From the NCBI GenBank assembly GCA_030528145.1, contig JAUMZK010000011.1, positions 1 through 64,000 on the forward strand: DNA of 64,000 nt. The letters run 5' to 3'. Both the position numbers and the translations under genes were made by a program. Shown here piece by piece: positions 40,046 through 50,517 of the stretch; the first letter of the stretch is position 1; the number at the start of each line of letters is the position of its first letter. Source of the DNA: Actinomycetaceae bacterium (GTDB lineage: Bacteria > Actinomycetota > Actinomycetes > Actinomycetales > Actinomycetaceae). The notes beneath the pieces are model-generated. The model was not told the DNA's origin. It saw only the letters and a list, made by a program, of their open reading frames with translations, and searched no databases.

Positions 40046-40302
40046 GAAATTGTTTCCCACAGCGATTTCCACAGGTTTTGCTGGGCAAACACTCCTGTGC
40101 ACAACCTTGTGGATAAAACTTGTGGATAACTATGTAAGTTGACGACGAGGACGAAACTTGGTATGTGGCGAAATCCCGGAAATTCAGGGAAAACTTCAAT
40201 TTCAAGTAGAACTTTAGGGTTCGTCCTCGGGAAATAAAGAATCCACAGGTCCTGGGGATAACTTCGAACAGACGTACAGATTTAAGTGAATTTGGAGAAC
40301 GA
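40046..40302. promoter_or_regulatory. purQ-purL spacer with DnaA-box-like repeats
   Basis: TTGTGGATAA occurs twice, at 40107-40116 and 40120-40129, matching the DnaA box TTATCCACA on the minus strand. Related CCACA sites lie at 40053-40061 (TTTCCCACA), 40065-40073 (ATTTCCACA) and 40241-40248 (ATCCACAG). Two GAGGRCG copies, CGAGGACGAA at 40146 and TTCGTCCTCG at 40220, form an inverted pair in the same spacer. Gene context does not look like oriC (no dnaA, dnaN or rpmH). The purL promoter should lie here too. Confidence 0.6.
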
Positions 40303-42645
40303 ATGAACCAGAAAGAACCAGAACACCCGGACACTATTGCGGACGCCAAAGCTACGCCAGATCAGGACATGCCCTATGCGGAATTAGGGTTGAAAGAGGA
40401 CGAATACGCCCGCATCAAAGACCTGTTGGGGCGGCGTCCTACTAATGCGGAACTGGCAATGTATTCAGTAATGTGGTCAGAACACTGCAGCTACAAGTCC
40501 TCAAAGAAGCATTTGAGCGACCAGTTCGGCGGTAAAACCACCCCCGCGATGAAAGAACGCCTGCTGGTTGGCATGGGACAAAATGCGGGCGTTGTGGACG
40601 TGGGCGACGGGCTGGCCGTGACCTTCAAAGTGGAAAGCCACAACCATCCCAGTTTCGTAGAACCCTACCAAGGCGCCGCCACCGGCGTGGGTGGGATTGT
40701 GCGCGACATTATTTCGATGGGCGCACGTCCGGTTGCGGTTATGGACCAGCTACGTTTTGGTGCGCCGGAACATCCTGATACTGCGCGCGTAGTACACGGT
40801 GTTGTGGCAGGCGTTGGCGGATATGGTAACTGTTTGGGGCTGCCTAACATTGGCGGGGAAACCGAGTTCGACCCGTCCTACCAGGGCAACCCACTGGTGA
40901 ACGCGCTGTGCGTGGGGGTTATGAAACACCAGGACATTCATTTGGCTAATGCCGAGGGCGTTGGCAACAAAGTCGTCCTCTTCGGTGCCCGTACCGGTGG
41001 GGATGGCATCGGTGGGGCGTCCATTTTGGCATCTGAAACTTTCGAGGACGGCATGCCCACGAAACGCCCTTCCGTACAGGTGGGCGACCCCTTCATGGAA
41101 AAAGTTCTGATTGAATGCTGCCTGGAATTGTTTGCCGCCGGTTTGGTTGAGGCTATTCAAGATTTGGGTGCTGCCGGTATTTCCTGTGCTACCAGTGAAT
41201 TGGCATCAAACGGCGACTCGGGTATGCACGTGGATTTGGAAAACGTGTTGCTGCGCGACCCCACCTTGACCGCTGGGGAAATTCTGATGTCCGAATCCCA
41301 GGAACGCATGATGGCTGTGGTTACCCCCGAAAAGCTGGATGCCTTCATGAAAATTATTAACAAGTGGGATGTGGAAGCCGCCGTAATCGGGGAGGTTACG
41401 GGGGATGGGCGCCTCACTATCGACCACTTTGGCGAACGCATTGTGGACGTGGACCCCAAAACTGTGGCCCACGAAGGACCCGTTTACGACCGTCCGTACG
41501 CCCGTCCCGCCTGGCAGGACGCAATGCAGGCGGACAGCGCCACGAAACTGCCGCGCAGCGCATCGCCCTCGGAATTGACCTCCCAAATACGGCAGCTAGC
41601 ATTGCACCCCAACCATGCGTCCAAAGCCTGGATTACTAACCAATACGACCGCTATGTGCGCGGTAATACGGCCCTGTCTCAACCCGACGATGCGGGTGTT
41701 ATCCGCGTTGGCGAAGACAGCCTCAGCGGCATTGCTATTGCCACCGACGCCAACGGTTGGTACACCAAATTAGACCCGTACGCGGGGGCACAGCAGGCGT
41801 TGGCAGAATCCTACCGCAACGTGTGTACGGTCGGGGCCCGGCCTATCGCCATCACGAACTGTCTGAACTTTGGCAGTCCTGAACAGAGCGAATCCATGTG
41901 GCAGCTGGTCACCGCCATGACCGGTTTAGCGGACGGGTGCAAGCACATGTCTGTGCCTGTGACGGGTGGCAACGTGTCCCTTTATAACTCCAGTGGGGAA
42001 GCAAACGGACGCCTGGACAACTCCATTAATCCCACCCCCGTGGTGGGCATGTTGGGTCTGATGGAGGACGTCACTATGGCGGCTCCTTCGGGGTGGCAAG
42101 AAGAAGGACTGGCAGTCTTACTGCTCGGCGATACCGCCGATGAACTGGACGGCAGCGCCTGGGCGCGCATCGTACACGGTCACCTAGGTGGCTTACCGCC
42201 GCGCGTGGACCTAGACAAAGAAATGGCGTTAGGACGCGTCCTCGTCGCCATAAACGCAGCCAAAGTTGATGGAAAAAAGGTTGTTCGCGCAGCCCATGAC
42301 CTTTCTACTGGCGGACTGGCACTAACCGTGCTGGAATCAGCGGCACGCTATGGAGTGGGCGTAAACATCGACCTCGAACGGGTGGGCACGGCTAACCTGG
42401 ATGATACCGCGAAGCTGTTTAGCGAAAGCCAGGCACGCGCCCTGGTGGCGGTGCCCGAAAGCGCGGTCCGTATGGTAGCCGTCGCTGCTGAAGCCGAGGG
42501 CGTCACGTGCGCCCGCATTGGTACCACCGGTGGTTCCCTGGTTACTTTCGCGCCCTCCACCGAAACCGGCGGGGACGTCCTCGTAATTGACCTGCCAGAA
42601 CTAGCCGAAGAAAGCGTGCAAGTGCTGCCGAAACTATTCGGCTAG
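40303..42645 (+). CDS. purL: FGAM synthase, PurL large subunit (short form)
   Basis: The catalytic ATP-dependent subunit turning FGAR into FGAM with PurQ and PurS. The product has 780 residues, the small PurL class that needs separate PurQ and PurS. Visible motifs are [15 protein letters not shown] near 50-64, the active-site [20 protein letters not shown] near 108-127, the second-half repeat [16 protein letters not shown] and [14 protein letters not shown] near 665-678. GGAGAACG precedes the ATG. It carries many GAGGRCG motif copies on both strands. A hairpin (GGTGA/TCACC with CCCC/GGGG) at 42652-42703 probably ends the transcript. Confidence 0.96.
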   Translation: MNQKEPEHPDTIADAKATPDQDMPYAELGLKEDEYARIKDLLGRRPTNAELAMYSVMWSEHCSYKSSKKHLSDQFGGKTTPAMKERLLVGMGQNAGVVDVGDGLAVTFKVESHNHPSFVEPYQGAATGVGGIVRDIISMGARPVAVMDQLRFGAPEHPDTARVVHGVVAGVGGYGNCLGLPNIGGETEFDPSYQGNPLVNALCVGVMKHQDIHLANAEGVGNKVVLFGARTGGDGIGGASILASETFEDGMPTKRPSVQVGDPFMEKVLIECCLELFAAGLVEAIQDLGAAGISCATSELASNGDSGMHVDLENVLLRDPTLTAGEILMSESQERMMAVVTPEKLDAFMKIINKWDVEAAVIGEVTGDGRLTIDHFGERIVDVDPKTVAHEGPVYDRPYARPAWQDAMQADSATKLPRSASPSELTSQIRQLALHPNHASKAWITNQYDRYVRGNTALSQPDDAGVIRVGEDSLSGIAIATDANGWYTKLDPYAGAQQALAESYRNVCTVGARPIAITNCLNFGSPEQSESMWQLVTAMTGLADGCKHMSVPVTGGNVSLYNSSGEANGRLDNSINPTPVVGMLGLMEDVTMAAPSGWQEEGLAVLLLGDTADELDGSAWARIVHGHLGGLPPRVDLDKEMALGRVLVAINAAKVDGKKVVRAAHDLSTGGLALTVLESAARYGVGVNIDLERVGTANLDDTAKLFSESQARALVAVPESAVRMVAVAAEAEGVTCARIGTTGGSLVTFAPSTETGGDVLVIDLPELAEESVQVLPKLFG

Positions 42646-42715
42646 CTGGCGGTGGTGAAACCCCGAAAGTGACGGCGGTTTTTGGGGCTCACCTGCCAAA
42701 GTGTAAGGAATTATC

Positions 42716-43111
42716 ATGCAATTATTAATTGCCAGCTTGTTTGGGGCAGTGCTGTTGGTCTTGGGACTATGGGCGTTCTATTTGGCTTTAGCGGCGGAAC
42801 GAAAGAATTTTGTGCCAGGAAGCAAATTGGGGTTTCGCACACGCGCGCTGATGCACAGTGAAACCACCTGGCGGGAAGGGCACTTCCAAGCGCGACCTTT
42901 CTTCATCATGGGGGCGGTGATCGCGGTTATGAACCTGTTTGCTATTTTGAGCTTGGCCCCGAGTCTGCGTATGAGTCAGATCTGCATTATGGGTCCAATG
43001 CTGTGCGTTATTGTTCTGGGTATTATTGTCACAGGCGGCAGTGCGGCAAATAAGCACGCACGGCAGGTACTGACCGAAAGTAAAAAAGAAAGCACGGAAG
43101 TAAGGAAATAA
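42716..43111 (+). CDS. SdpI/YhfL-family membrane protein
   Basis: A product of 131 residues with three hydrophobic segments (about 2-25, 62-82 and 88-110). The family signature is GFRTRALMHSETTW with a following GHFQARPFF helix start, as in SdpI/YhfL proteins, where the Bacillus member gives immunity to a killing peptide. Function here is not known. AAGGAATTATC precedes the ATG. It probably shares a transcript with the TM2 gene seven bases downstream. Confidence 0.75.
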   Translation: MQLLIASLFGAVLLVLGLWAFYLALAAERKNFVPGSKLGFRTRALMHSETTWREGHFQARPFFIMGAVIAVMNLFAILSLAPSLRMSQICIMGPMLCVIVLGIIVTGGSAANKHARQVLTESKKESTEVRK

Positions 43112-43117
43112 GAACGA

Positions 43118-43705
43118 ATGACAACTCCTTCGCCTAACCAGTACGATAACGAGGATTTTTCTGATCCGAACAAACTTGACCAGCAGGGGATGCGAAGTGC
43201 GGGCATGGCAGGTGTCGAGCAAGAACAACAGAACCCATACACTGTTCCGCAAGGCGGTAGCTACCAGGCGCAGTCCGGTTATGGGCAATCCGAGGGCGCC
43301 CAGCCGCTGACTTATGGGCAGCAGACCCCAATGGGGCAAGGTGGCTACGCGCAGGCTGGTGGGTATGCTCAGGTCGGCTACGGTCAGTACGTGGGGATGG
43401 CAGGCGCCGGACAGTATGCGTATGATCCAGCGACTGGAGCGCCGAGGAATCCGATGGGCGGGAAGAGCCGCGTTGTCGCCGGATTGTTGGGAATTTTCTT
43501 GGGCACTTGGGGCATTCACAATTTCTACCTGGGGCGTACGAGTATCGCGTTGACCCAACTGTTGGTAGCCACCATCGGCGGTATTTTTACGTTTGGGCTG
43601 GCTACGGCGGCAATGTCTGTGTGGGGATTAGTAGAAGGCATTTTGTATCTTGCCAGCAAGGAAGTGCGGTGGAGCACGGACGAGGGCGGTTGGGCGCTGG
43701 AGTAG
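43118..43705 (+). CDS. TM2-domain protein with Gln/Gly/Tyr-rich N-terminus
   Basis: A membrane protein of 195 residues. The first 105 residues are low-complexity (repeated YGQ, GGYAQ, QPLTYG) and probably disordered; the TM2 domain follows (GKSRVVAGLLGIFLGTWGIH, NFYLGRTSIALTQLL) with two helices joined by a short turn. TM2 proteins of this design are common in actinobacteria and have no settled role. ATG 43118 lies seven bases after the preceding stop. Confidence 0.85.
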   Translation: MTTPSPNQYDNEDFSDPNKLDQQGMRSAGMAGVEQEQQNPYTVPQGGSYQAQSGYGQSEGAQPLTYGQQTPMGQGGYAQAGGYAQVGYGQYVGMAGAGQYAYDPATGAPRNPMGGKSRVVAGLLGIFLGTWGIHNFYLGRTSIALTQLLVATIGGIFTFGLATAAMSVWGLVEGILYLASKEVRWSTDEGGWALE

Positions 43706-43744
43706 GCGCGGGAACGTTCGTACCGCCATCGGTCACCTTGTGTG

Positions 43745-43895
43745 TTCGTGAGTGCAAACTATTTTGCTGAGGCATAATGATTTTGCTGAGTGCAAACGTT
43801 ATACAGTTTCACCTGGGCAAAATAATTGTGCCTCACGAAAAAACAGTCCCGTGAGTGCAAACTATTTTGCTGACCGCAAACTCTTTTGTTGAAAT
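43745..43895. repeat. Cluster of direct and inverted repeats upstream of gdhA
   Basis: The 24-mer beginning CGTGAGTGCAAACTATTTTG occurs twice (43747-43770 and 43850-43873). It encloses the palindrome GCAAA-N4-TTTGC (43754-43767, 43857-43870); a third, weaker copy GCAAACTCTTTTGT is at 43876-43889. In addition GAGGCATAATGATTTTGC (43769-43786) and GCAAAATAATTGTGCCTC (43817-43834) form an 18-base inverted repeat with 16 matches. This looks like a set of operator sites for a regulator of gdhA or of the TM2 operon. Confidence 0.7.
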
Positions 43896-43902
43896 CAAGT
43901 GA

Positions 43903-45441
<1,539 letters not shown>

Positions 45442-45493
45442 GGTCCGGGTTGGGTTGCTGTCTTATGTATTGCTGGGATTGGCGTGCGGGGCG

Positions 45494-45515
45494 AGGACGC
45501 CTGCGCGCCCGTCCT
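45494..45515 (+). terminator. Motif-containing hairpin after gdhA
   Basis: AGGACG and CGTCCT face each other across a ten-base loop about 50 bases after the gdhA stop. The left arm is part of a CGAGGACG motif copy. Confidence 0.5.
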
Positions 45516-45634
45516 TGGCGGGCAGTGGGGTGACGCCTCAGCAGTCCAGTTGCCCTGATAACCAGTTGACAGACTGGGCTGAAGCGAACGTCTAGTCAGA
45601 CTGGTTGTGTACTAATAGAATTGGTTGAATGAAA

Positions 45635-45670
45635 CAGTTTGGGGGACCGCCTCAGCGGTCCCCCAAACTG
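45635..45670. terminator. Perfect 16-base inverted repeat
   Basis: CAGTTTGGGGGACCGC, loop CTCA, GCGGTCCCCCAAACTG: no mismatch in 16 pairs. It is followed by CGTT on the plus strand and TTTCATTC on the minus strand, so a U run is weak on either side. It stands alone in the gdhA-TRIC spacer. A terminator is most likely; a folded small RNA or an element end is possible. The rest of 45442-45875 holds no gene that I can support. Confidence 0.6.
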
Positions 45671-45875
45671 CGTTCCCCATCTCATAGAAGCTTGAAGAGA
45701 GTCTCTATCAAGTCGCGAAGGTCGTCTATATTTTCAAGAACCTGACCTCTGATTGACAATGTACCCCCCTCCCCTTGGGGACAACATGGTCCTATCTGTG
45801 AATTGACAGGGAAAACTGTTTTGTTGGTGTTTTTTTAGGTTTTGGAGGCGCACTTTTCCCCACTAAACTGATGTC

Positions 45876-46658
45876 GTGTTGCACGAATTAAACCAGTTTC
45901 TTCCCGACCTTTTTCGCGGTCTTGACCTGATGGGAGTGCTGCTCAACGGCATTTTGGGCGGCCAGTTAGCCCGCGACCGCAAGTTTGATGCGGTCGGTTT
46001 TGCGGTGCTGGCTATCATGTCCGCATTGGGTGGCGGTATGCTTCGTGACACACTTTTGCAGGCGGGACCCCCGGTCGCCCTCACTGACCCGTATTACTTG
46101 TCAACCGCGTTGGCGGGCGCGTTTATTGCGTTCTGTTTGCGCTTTTCGCACCGGTATGCGCAGCGATTATTAGCGTTTGCTGACGGTGTGGTGTTGGGAT
46201 GCTGGGCGGCTACTGGGGTGCTAAAAACATTGAACTTGGGGTATGGCGTTATTCCCGCCCTCATGATGGGGGTTATCACGGCTGTGGGGGGAGGTATGAT
46301 TCGCGATGTCAGTGCGGGCATTATTCCGCGCATTTTTGGTGGGAACACGCTGTATGCGATTCCTGCCGCGTTGGCAGCCTTGGTGACCGTCTTGTTTTAT
46401 AACATTGGTCAGCCCATGTTGGGAATGCTGGCGGCCACTGTTACGGGGGCAATGTTTGTGGCGCTCGCGGGGTGGCGCAAGTGGCGTCTGCCTGTCAGCG
46501 GAGAGTGGACGGTAACTATGACGCCCCGACAGTTGCGGTCGATTTTGCGGCGGCGGGGACTTAACGAGGACGGTTTGGCGGGCGAACATCGCGTGCGTAC
46601 CAGCCGTTCCACGAAGACCCGTCCTACCGGTGCGCCCAAGCATGAGCAACGTGACTAG
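45876..46658 (+). CDS. TRIC-type cation channel family protein (UPF0126)
   Basis: A membrane protein of 260 residues with seven hydrophobic segments arranged as two repeats of three plus one. Each repeat has the family glycine motif before Arg-Asp: ALGGGMLRD near 50-58 and AVGGGMIRD near 136-144. Bacterial homologues form trimeric monovalent cation channels. The C-terminal 50 residues are hydrophilic and basic. Start GTG 45876. It is a single gene. Confidence 0.9.
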   Translation: MLHELNQFLPDLFRGLDLMGVLLNGILGGQLARDRKFDAVGFAVLAIMSALGGGMLRDTLLQAGPPVALTDPYYLSTALAGAFIAFCLRFSHRYAQRLLAFADGVVLGCWAATGVLKTLNLGYGVIPALMMGVITAVGGGMIRDVSAGIIPRIFGGNTLYAIPAALAALVTVLFYNIGQPMLGMLAATVTGAMFVALAGWRKWRLPVSGEWTVTMTPRQLRSILRRRGLNEDGLAGEHRVRTSRSTKTRPTGAPKHEQRD

Positions 46659-46690
46659 GACGGTTTTACATCCGCACTATTTCAAGGGTT

Positions 46691-46730
46691 TGCGCGGTCT
46701 GTGGACAATCACATCTGTCCACAACGCGCA
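46691..46730. promoter_or_regulatory. Inverted repeat TGTGGAC/GTCCACA before the nuclease gene
   Basis: TGCGC...TGTGGAC (46700-46706), ten bases, GTCCACA (46717-46723)...GCGCA: two nested arms, both perfect. It may end the TRIC transcript or act as an operator for the nuclease gene that starts 46 bases downstream. The core resembles DnaA-box half sites. Confidence 0.5.
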
Positions 46731-46775
46731 ATTCTTATCTGTAGATAGTCACCCCATGGGGTAATAGTAAGTGTT

Positions 46776-47543
46776 ATGCGTAAAGAGTTTCGGGCCGGAG
46801 ATTTCCTGGTTTGGTTAGTAGTTGTCGGCTTGTTGTTGTGGGCGCTCGCCCCTGGCGGGCTGGACTTGGCAGGTTTGGGCACTAAAGGCATAGCTGGAAG
46901 GAACACCCTGGGGTCCGTCCTCGACCTGGGCAAAAAAACTGAGAATATTTTGCGGGTCGCAAAAAACCAGGATTTGGCGCAGGCTGTTGCGGCGTTGCCG
47001 GTGCGTAGGGCTAATCCGAATGCGAAATATGACCGGGCGCGTTTTGGGAAAAAGTGGGCGGATGTGGACCATAATGGTTGCGATACTCGCAATGATATTT
47101 TGCGCCGGGATATGACTGGGGTGGCAGCAAAGCCGGGCACGCACGAATGTGTTGTTGCGCAGGGAGTGTTAAACGACCCATACACTGGGAAAACGATCAA
47201 TTTTCGGCGGGGGGAGCACAGCAGCTCAGCGGTGCAAATTGACCATGTGGTCGCCCTGATGGACGCGTGGAATTCTGGGGCGTACCAGTGGGATGAAAAC
47301 AAACGGGAACAGTATGCGAACGACCCGTTGGTGTTGTTAGCTGCGGATGGTCCGGCGAATCAGGCGAAGGGTGCGTCCAGTGCCGACCAGTGGATGCCTT
47401 CTAATAATGCTTTTCACTGTGCGTATATTGCGCGCCAAGTGGCTATAAAACAAAAGTGGTCACTGTCGGTGACAGCGGCGGAACAACGTACTATGGCGTT
47501 GGCAGCCAAGGAATGCCCCCAAGAGCCGCTGCCGGTGCGCTAA
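46776..47543 (+). CDS. Secreted or membrane-anchored HNH nuclease (DUF1524 type)
   Basis: A product of 255 residues with an N-terminal hydrophobic segment (11-30), so it acts outside the membrane. The HNH domain is typical of actinobacterial secreted nucleases: CDTRNDIL (C102), HECVV (C125), DPYTGKTINF, IDHVVALMDAW with the metal/base pair D156-H157, ANDPLVLLAADGPANQAKG and a final C215, giving likely disulfides. It should cut DNA non-specifically. Such nucleases serve nutrient gain, defence or processing of incoming DNA. No competence gene is adjacent. It converges with uppP; a hairpin lies between. Confidence 0.88.
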   Translation: MRKEFRAGDFLVWLVVVGLLLWALAPGGLDLAGLGTKGIAGRNTLGSVLDLGKKTENILRVAKNQDLAQAVAALPVRRANPNAKYDRARFGKKWADVDHNGCDTRNDILRRDMTGVAAKPGTHECVVAQGVLNDPYTGKTINFRRGEHSSSAVQIDHVVALMDAWNSGAYQWDENKREQYANDPLVLLAADGPANQAKGASSADQWMPSNNAFHCAYIARQVAIKQKWSLSVTAAEQRTMALAAKECPQEPLPVR

Positions 47544-47666
47544 GTATTAGTGGCGGGAGGCAAAATGATGGGTGCTTGGTGGTGTGGCGGCTAAACCGCA
47601 GATTCGCAAAGTTGCGAAACTACGTCGCCGCGTCTTACCCCGCCTATTAGTATCTGACACCAAACG

Positions 47667-47706
47667 AAAACGGAGGCTTTCGTCCTCGTAAGGAAGCCCC
47701 CGTTTT
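47667..47706. terminator. Bidirectional terminator between nuclease and uppP
   Basis: AAAACGGAGGCTT and AAGCCCCCGTTTT pair with one mismatch; a T run follows on the plus strand. The loop holds a CGTCCTCG motif copy (47681-47688). Confidence 0.85.
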
Positions 47707-47757
47707 TGTTCACATTCTGGACAGTTTTCCAGAATTTTTGGTTGCTGATAAACCGCT

Positions 47758-48594
47758 TTAGGCGATCATTATTCCGGCGCAAATCAGACCCACCATTACG
47801 AAACCGATAATTATTCGGTAGATAACAAATGCGGTGAAATTGTTCGTGGATACAAAACGCAGCAGCCACGCAATGGAGGCGTAAGCGACCACTCCGGAAA
47901 CTACTGTGCCAATGATGGTGGCGCCCCAGCCGACACCGCCCGCGCCGCCAATTGCAGAAAATTCGCTGACGGCTTGCATGCCCCCAGCCGCCACTAAAGT
48001 AGGGATCCCCAGGAAGAAACTGAAACGGGTTGCAGCCACCCGGTCAAGTCCCATAAACAGCCCGCCAACAATGGTGGCGCCGGATCGTGATACGCCCGGA
48101 ATCAATGAAAGGCACTGAATCAAACCTAGGATCAAACCGTCTTTTAGGCGGATAGAATCTTCCCCACGCCACGGCCACATGCGGTCCCCACAGTACATCA
48201 CAAGCGCCCAAATAATCAGCCCACCTGCCACGAACCATAAGGACCGTAAAGGACCCTCTATCAGGGGTTTTGTCAGGAGGGCGACCACTGCAGTAACGGC
48301 AAAGCCGCCGATAATTGCCAGCGCCATTTGGTAGTCGGTGCAGCGTTTTCGCGGGTTGGTGATGCCACTGAAGAAGGCGGTGGCAATACGTACGATGTCT
48401 TTCCAAAAGTAGATTACGGCTGCCAGCATGGCGCCCACTTGGATGATAGCGGTGTAAGCCGTGACGGTGGGGGCATCTATTTGGTAGCCCAGTAGGCTTT
48501 CGGCGATTGTCAGGTGCCCGGTGGAAGAAACGGGAAGGAATTCAGTGATCCCCTCGACGATTCCTAGGATTATTGAGTGCCACCAAGTGATCAC
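47758..48594 (-). CDS. uppP: Undecaprenyl-diphosphate phosphatase
   Basis: Recycles the lipid carrier of cell-wall synthesis by removing a phosphate from undecaprenyl diphosphate; also gives bacitracin resistance. It has 278 residues and about eight membrane helices. The signatures are intact: GIVEGITEFLPVSSTGH (12-28) and PGVSRSG near 165. Start GTG 48594 with AGGAGAAAAA upstream. It is divergent from putP. Confidence 0.95.
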   Translation of the reverse strand: MITWWHSIILGIVEGITEFLPVSSTGHLTIAESLLGYQIDAPTVTAYTAIIQVGAMLAAVIYFWKDIVRIATAFFSGITNPRKRCTDYQMALAIIGGFAVTAVVALLTKPLIEGPLRSLWFVAGGLIIWALVMYCGDRMWPWRGEDSIRLKDGLILGLIQCLSLIPGVSRSGATIVGGLFMGLDRVAATRFSFFLGIPTLVAAGGMQAVSEFSAIGGAGGVGWGATIIGTVVSGVVAYASIAWLLRFVSTNNFTAFVIYRIIIGFVMVGLICAGIMIA

Positions 48595-48851
48595 TATTTT
48601 TCTCCTGCTTCGATTGACTTGTCGATGAAAGACTATCTCAAAAATTTATCTTCACCTCGAGACAATTTTTAAACTGGTGTACAGTAAAGCGACAGTAAAG
48701 CCTTAGGCGCTTCGTCCTAAAAGTCGAAGTGAAGTGTCGCTTTTCTTAGCCCTTGAGGACGCCCGTGTGGGACTAAGTGCCTAGTTGCGCGACTGTCATC
48801 GGGCTGTTACTGTTCAAACATTATTTTCGTCTCATCGAGAGTGAGAAGTTT
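48595..48851. other. Divergent uppP-putP promoter region
   Basis: About 250 bases. GACAGTAAAG and CAGTAAAGCGACAGTAAAG repeats lie near 48677-48700, and AAAAGTCGAAG...CTT sequences give a weak hairpin near 48718-48755. One GAGGACG copy is at 48747. These may be control sites for the proline transporter. Confidence 0.4.
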
Positions 48852-50402
48852 ATGTCACAGACGACTGGACAAGCCATCGCGATGATTATTTATTTCACCG
48901 CAATGACCATGATTGGATTGTGGGGCTACACCCGCACTAAGAATCTTGACGACTATATGCTCGGTGGACGCGATCTGAATCCCGTTGTTGCCGCCTTATC
49001 AGCGGGTGCGGCGGACATGTCGGGCTGGCTCCTGATGGGCTTGCCGGGCGCACTTTTCCTTTCCGGTGTCGTCGAAGGTTGGATTGCTGTGGGTCTGACC
49101 TTGGGCGCGTGGGTGAACTGGAAAGTAACAGCTCCCCGTCTCCGTTCTTACACTCAGGTCGCTAGCAACTCGATTACAGTCCCGTCCTTCCTGGGAAATC
49201 GCCTGAAAGACAACACGAAGTTATTGCGAGTTGTTGCGGGCCTAATCATTTTTGTGTTCTTCACCTTCTACGTTTCTTCTGGCATGGTGGCCGGCGGGAC
49301 TTTCTTTGAGTCCGCTTTCGGCATGGATTACCACTTGGGCATGGTGCTAGTGGCTTCAGTTGTCCTCTTGTACACCCTGGTGGGAGGCTTTTTGGCAGTG
49401 TCATGGACGGATATGGTTCAGGGCATCATGATGCTTTTGGCGTTGGTTGCGGTGCCCATTGCGGGCACTATTGCCTTGGGTGGGTTCAGCAAAGTTGCTG
49501 AGGGCGTAAACGCGGTTAATCCGCACTTCCTGATGCCTTTTGGTGGCGCCACATTCGTTGGGGTGGTCAGTTCTTTGGCGTGGGGTTTGGGATACTTTGG
49601 GCAGCCGCACATTATTGTGCGGTTCATGGCGTTGCGCAGCCCCAAAGAAGCCAAACAAGCCCGCCGCATTGGTATTGGTTGGATGATCCTGTCGGTGGTG
49701 GGCGCTGGCGGTACCGCCATTGTAGGGATTGCGGCGAACCATTTTGGTCACACCAAGATAGCCCAAGACAAAGCCGAATCCGTGTTCATTTTGATGGGAC
49801 AATCCTTGTTCCCGGTCATCATAGCTGGGTTTATGCTGGCCGCAATTTTGGCAGCCATCATGTCGACTATCAGCTCCCAGCTGTTGGTGACGTCCTCGGC
49901 AATTGTCGAAGACATTTACAACGCGTTCACTAAACGCGACATTTCGGCAATGGCAGGCGTGAATTTGGGGCGCATTTCGGTGTTGGCAGTGTCCTTGCTA
50001 GCAGCCGTTTTTGCGTGGTTCCGCACTGATTCGATCCTGAACCTCGTAGCCTTTGCGTGGGCTGGATTCGGCGCCGCGTTCGGACCCATCATCATCTTGT
50101 CGCTGTACTGGCGCAAACTAACCATGCAAGGCGCCCTCGCCGGAATGATAACCGGTGCTGTGGTGGTAGGCATATGGGGTTCGTTCAAATTCCTGGGGCT
50201 CTACGAAATACTGCCCGGGTTCGTCCTTGCCCTGCTGGCCGCCTACGTGGTCAGCAGGGCAACATACAAATCCAACTCGGAAATTGACGCCGAGTTCGAC
50301 AAAGCCGTAGCCCTGTCCACAGCCGACATGACAGAAATTGAAAAACAATTCGGAAAGCCCGAATTGTCCGGTGCCGTAATTGGTTACACCGAAGCCGAAT
50401 GA
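48852..50402 (+). CDS. putP: Sodium/proline symporter
   Basis: A solute:sodium symporter for proline, 516 residues with about 13 membrane helices. The N-terminal part shows the PutP pattern (YMLGGRDLNPVVAALSAGAADMSGW) and the central AWGLGYFGQPHIIVRFMA and SSQLLVTSSAIVEDIYN segments match. ATG 48852 is chosen because the hydrophobic start and family length fit; a reading from 48777 adds an unrelated leader. putA follows on the same strand after 170 bases that contain a hairpin and operator-like repeats, so the two genes may be regulated separately. Confidence 0.93.
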   Translation: MSQTTGQAIAMIIYFTAMTMIGLWGYTRTKNLDDYMLGGRDLNPVVAALSAGAADMSGWLLMGLPGALFLSGVVEGWIAVGLTLGAWVNWKVTAPRLRSYTQVASNSITVPSFLGNRLKDNTKLLRVVAGLIIFVFFTFYVSSGMVAGGTFFESAFGMDYHLGMVLVASVVLLYTLVGGFLAVSWTDMVQGIMMLLALVAVPIAGTIALGGFSKVAEGVNAVNPHFLMPFGGATFVGVVSSLAWGLGYFGQPHIIVRFMALRSPKEAKQARRIGIGWMILSVVGAGGTAIVGIAANHFGHTKIAQDKAESVFILMGQSLFPVIIAGFMLAAILAAIMSTISSQLLVTSSAIVEDIYNAFTKRDISAMAGVNLGRISVLAVSLLAAVFAWFRTDSILNLVAFAWAGFGAAFGPIIILSLYWRKLTMQGALAGMITGAVVVGIWGSFKFLGLYEILPGFVLALLAAYVVSRATYKSNSEIDAEFDKAVALSTADMTEIEKQFGKPELSGAVIGYTEAE

Positions 50403-50444
50403 ACTGCCGGGTGGCGCCCTGGGGCGCTGCCAAAAATGAATATT

Positions 50445-50488
50445 CCGAGGACGCTAATGTGGTCGTATTCAACATTTAGCGTCCTCGG
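50445..50488 (+). terminator. putP terminator made of two inverted CGAGGACG motifs
   Basis: CCGAGGACGCTAATGT (50445-50460) faces ACATTTAGCGTCCTCGG (50472-50488): 16 pairs with one bulged base and an 11-base loop. Each arm holds one copy of the genome-wide motif. This is how uptake sequences are often arranged in Neisseria. Confidence 0.8.
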
Positions 50489-50517
50489 TGTTGTAGTGTC
50501 GATGTTGAAACAACTTT

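Noticed and set aside
40046-40302. Chromosome origin
   Set aside because: DnaA boxes are present, but dnaA, dnaN, rpmH and an AT-rich unwinding region are missing; genes around are purine genes.
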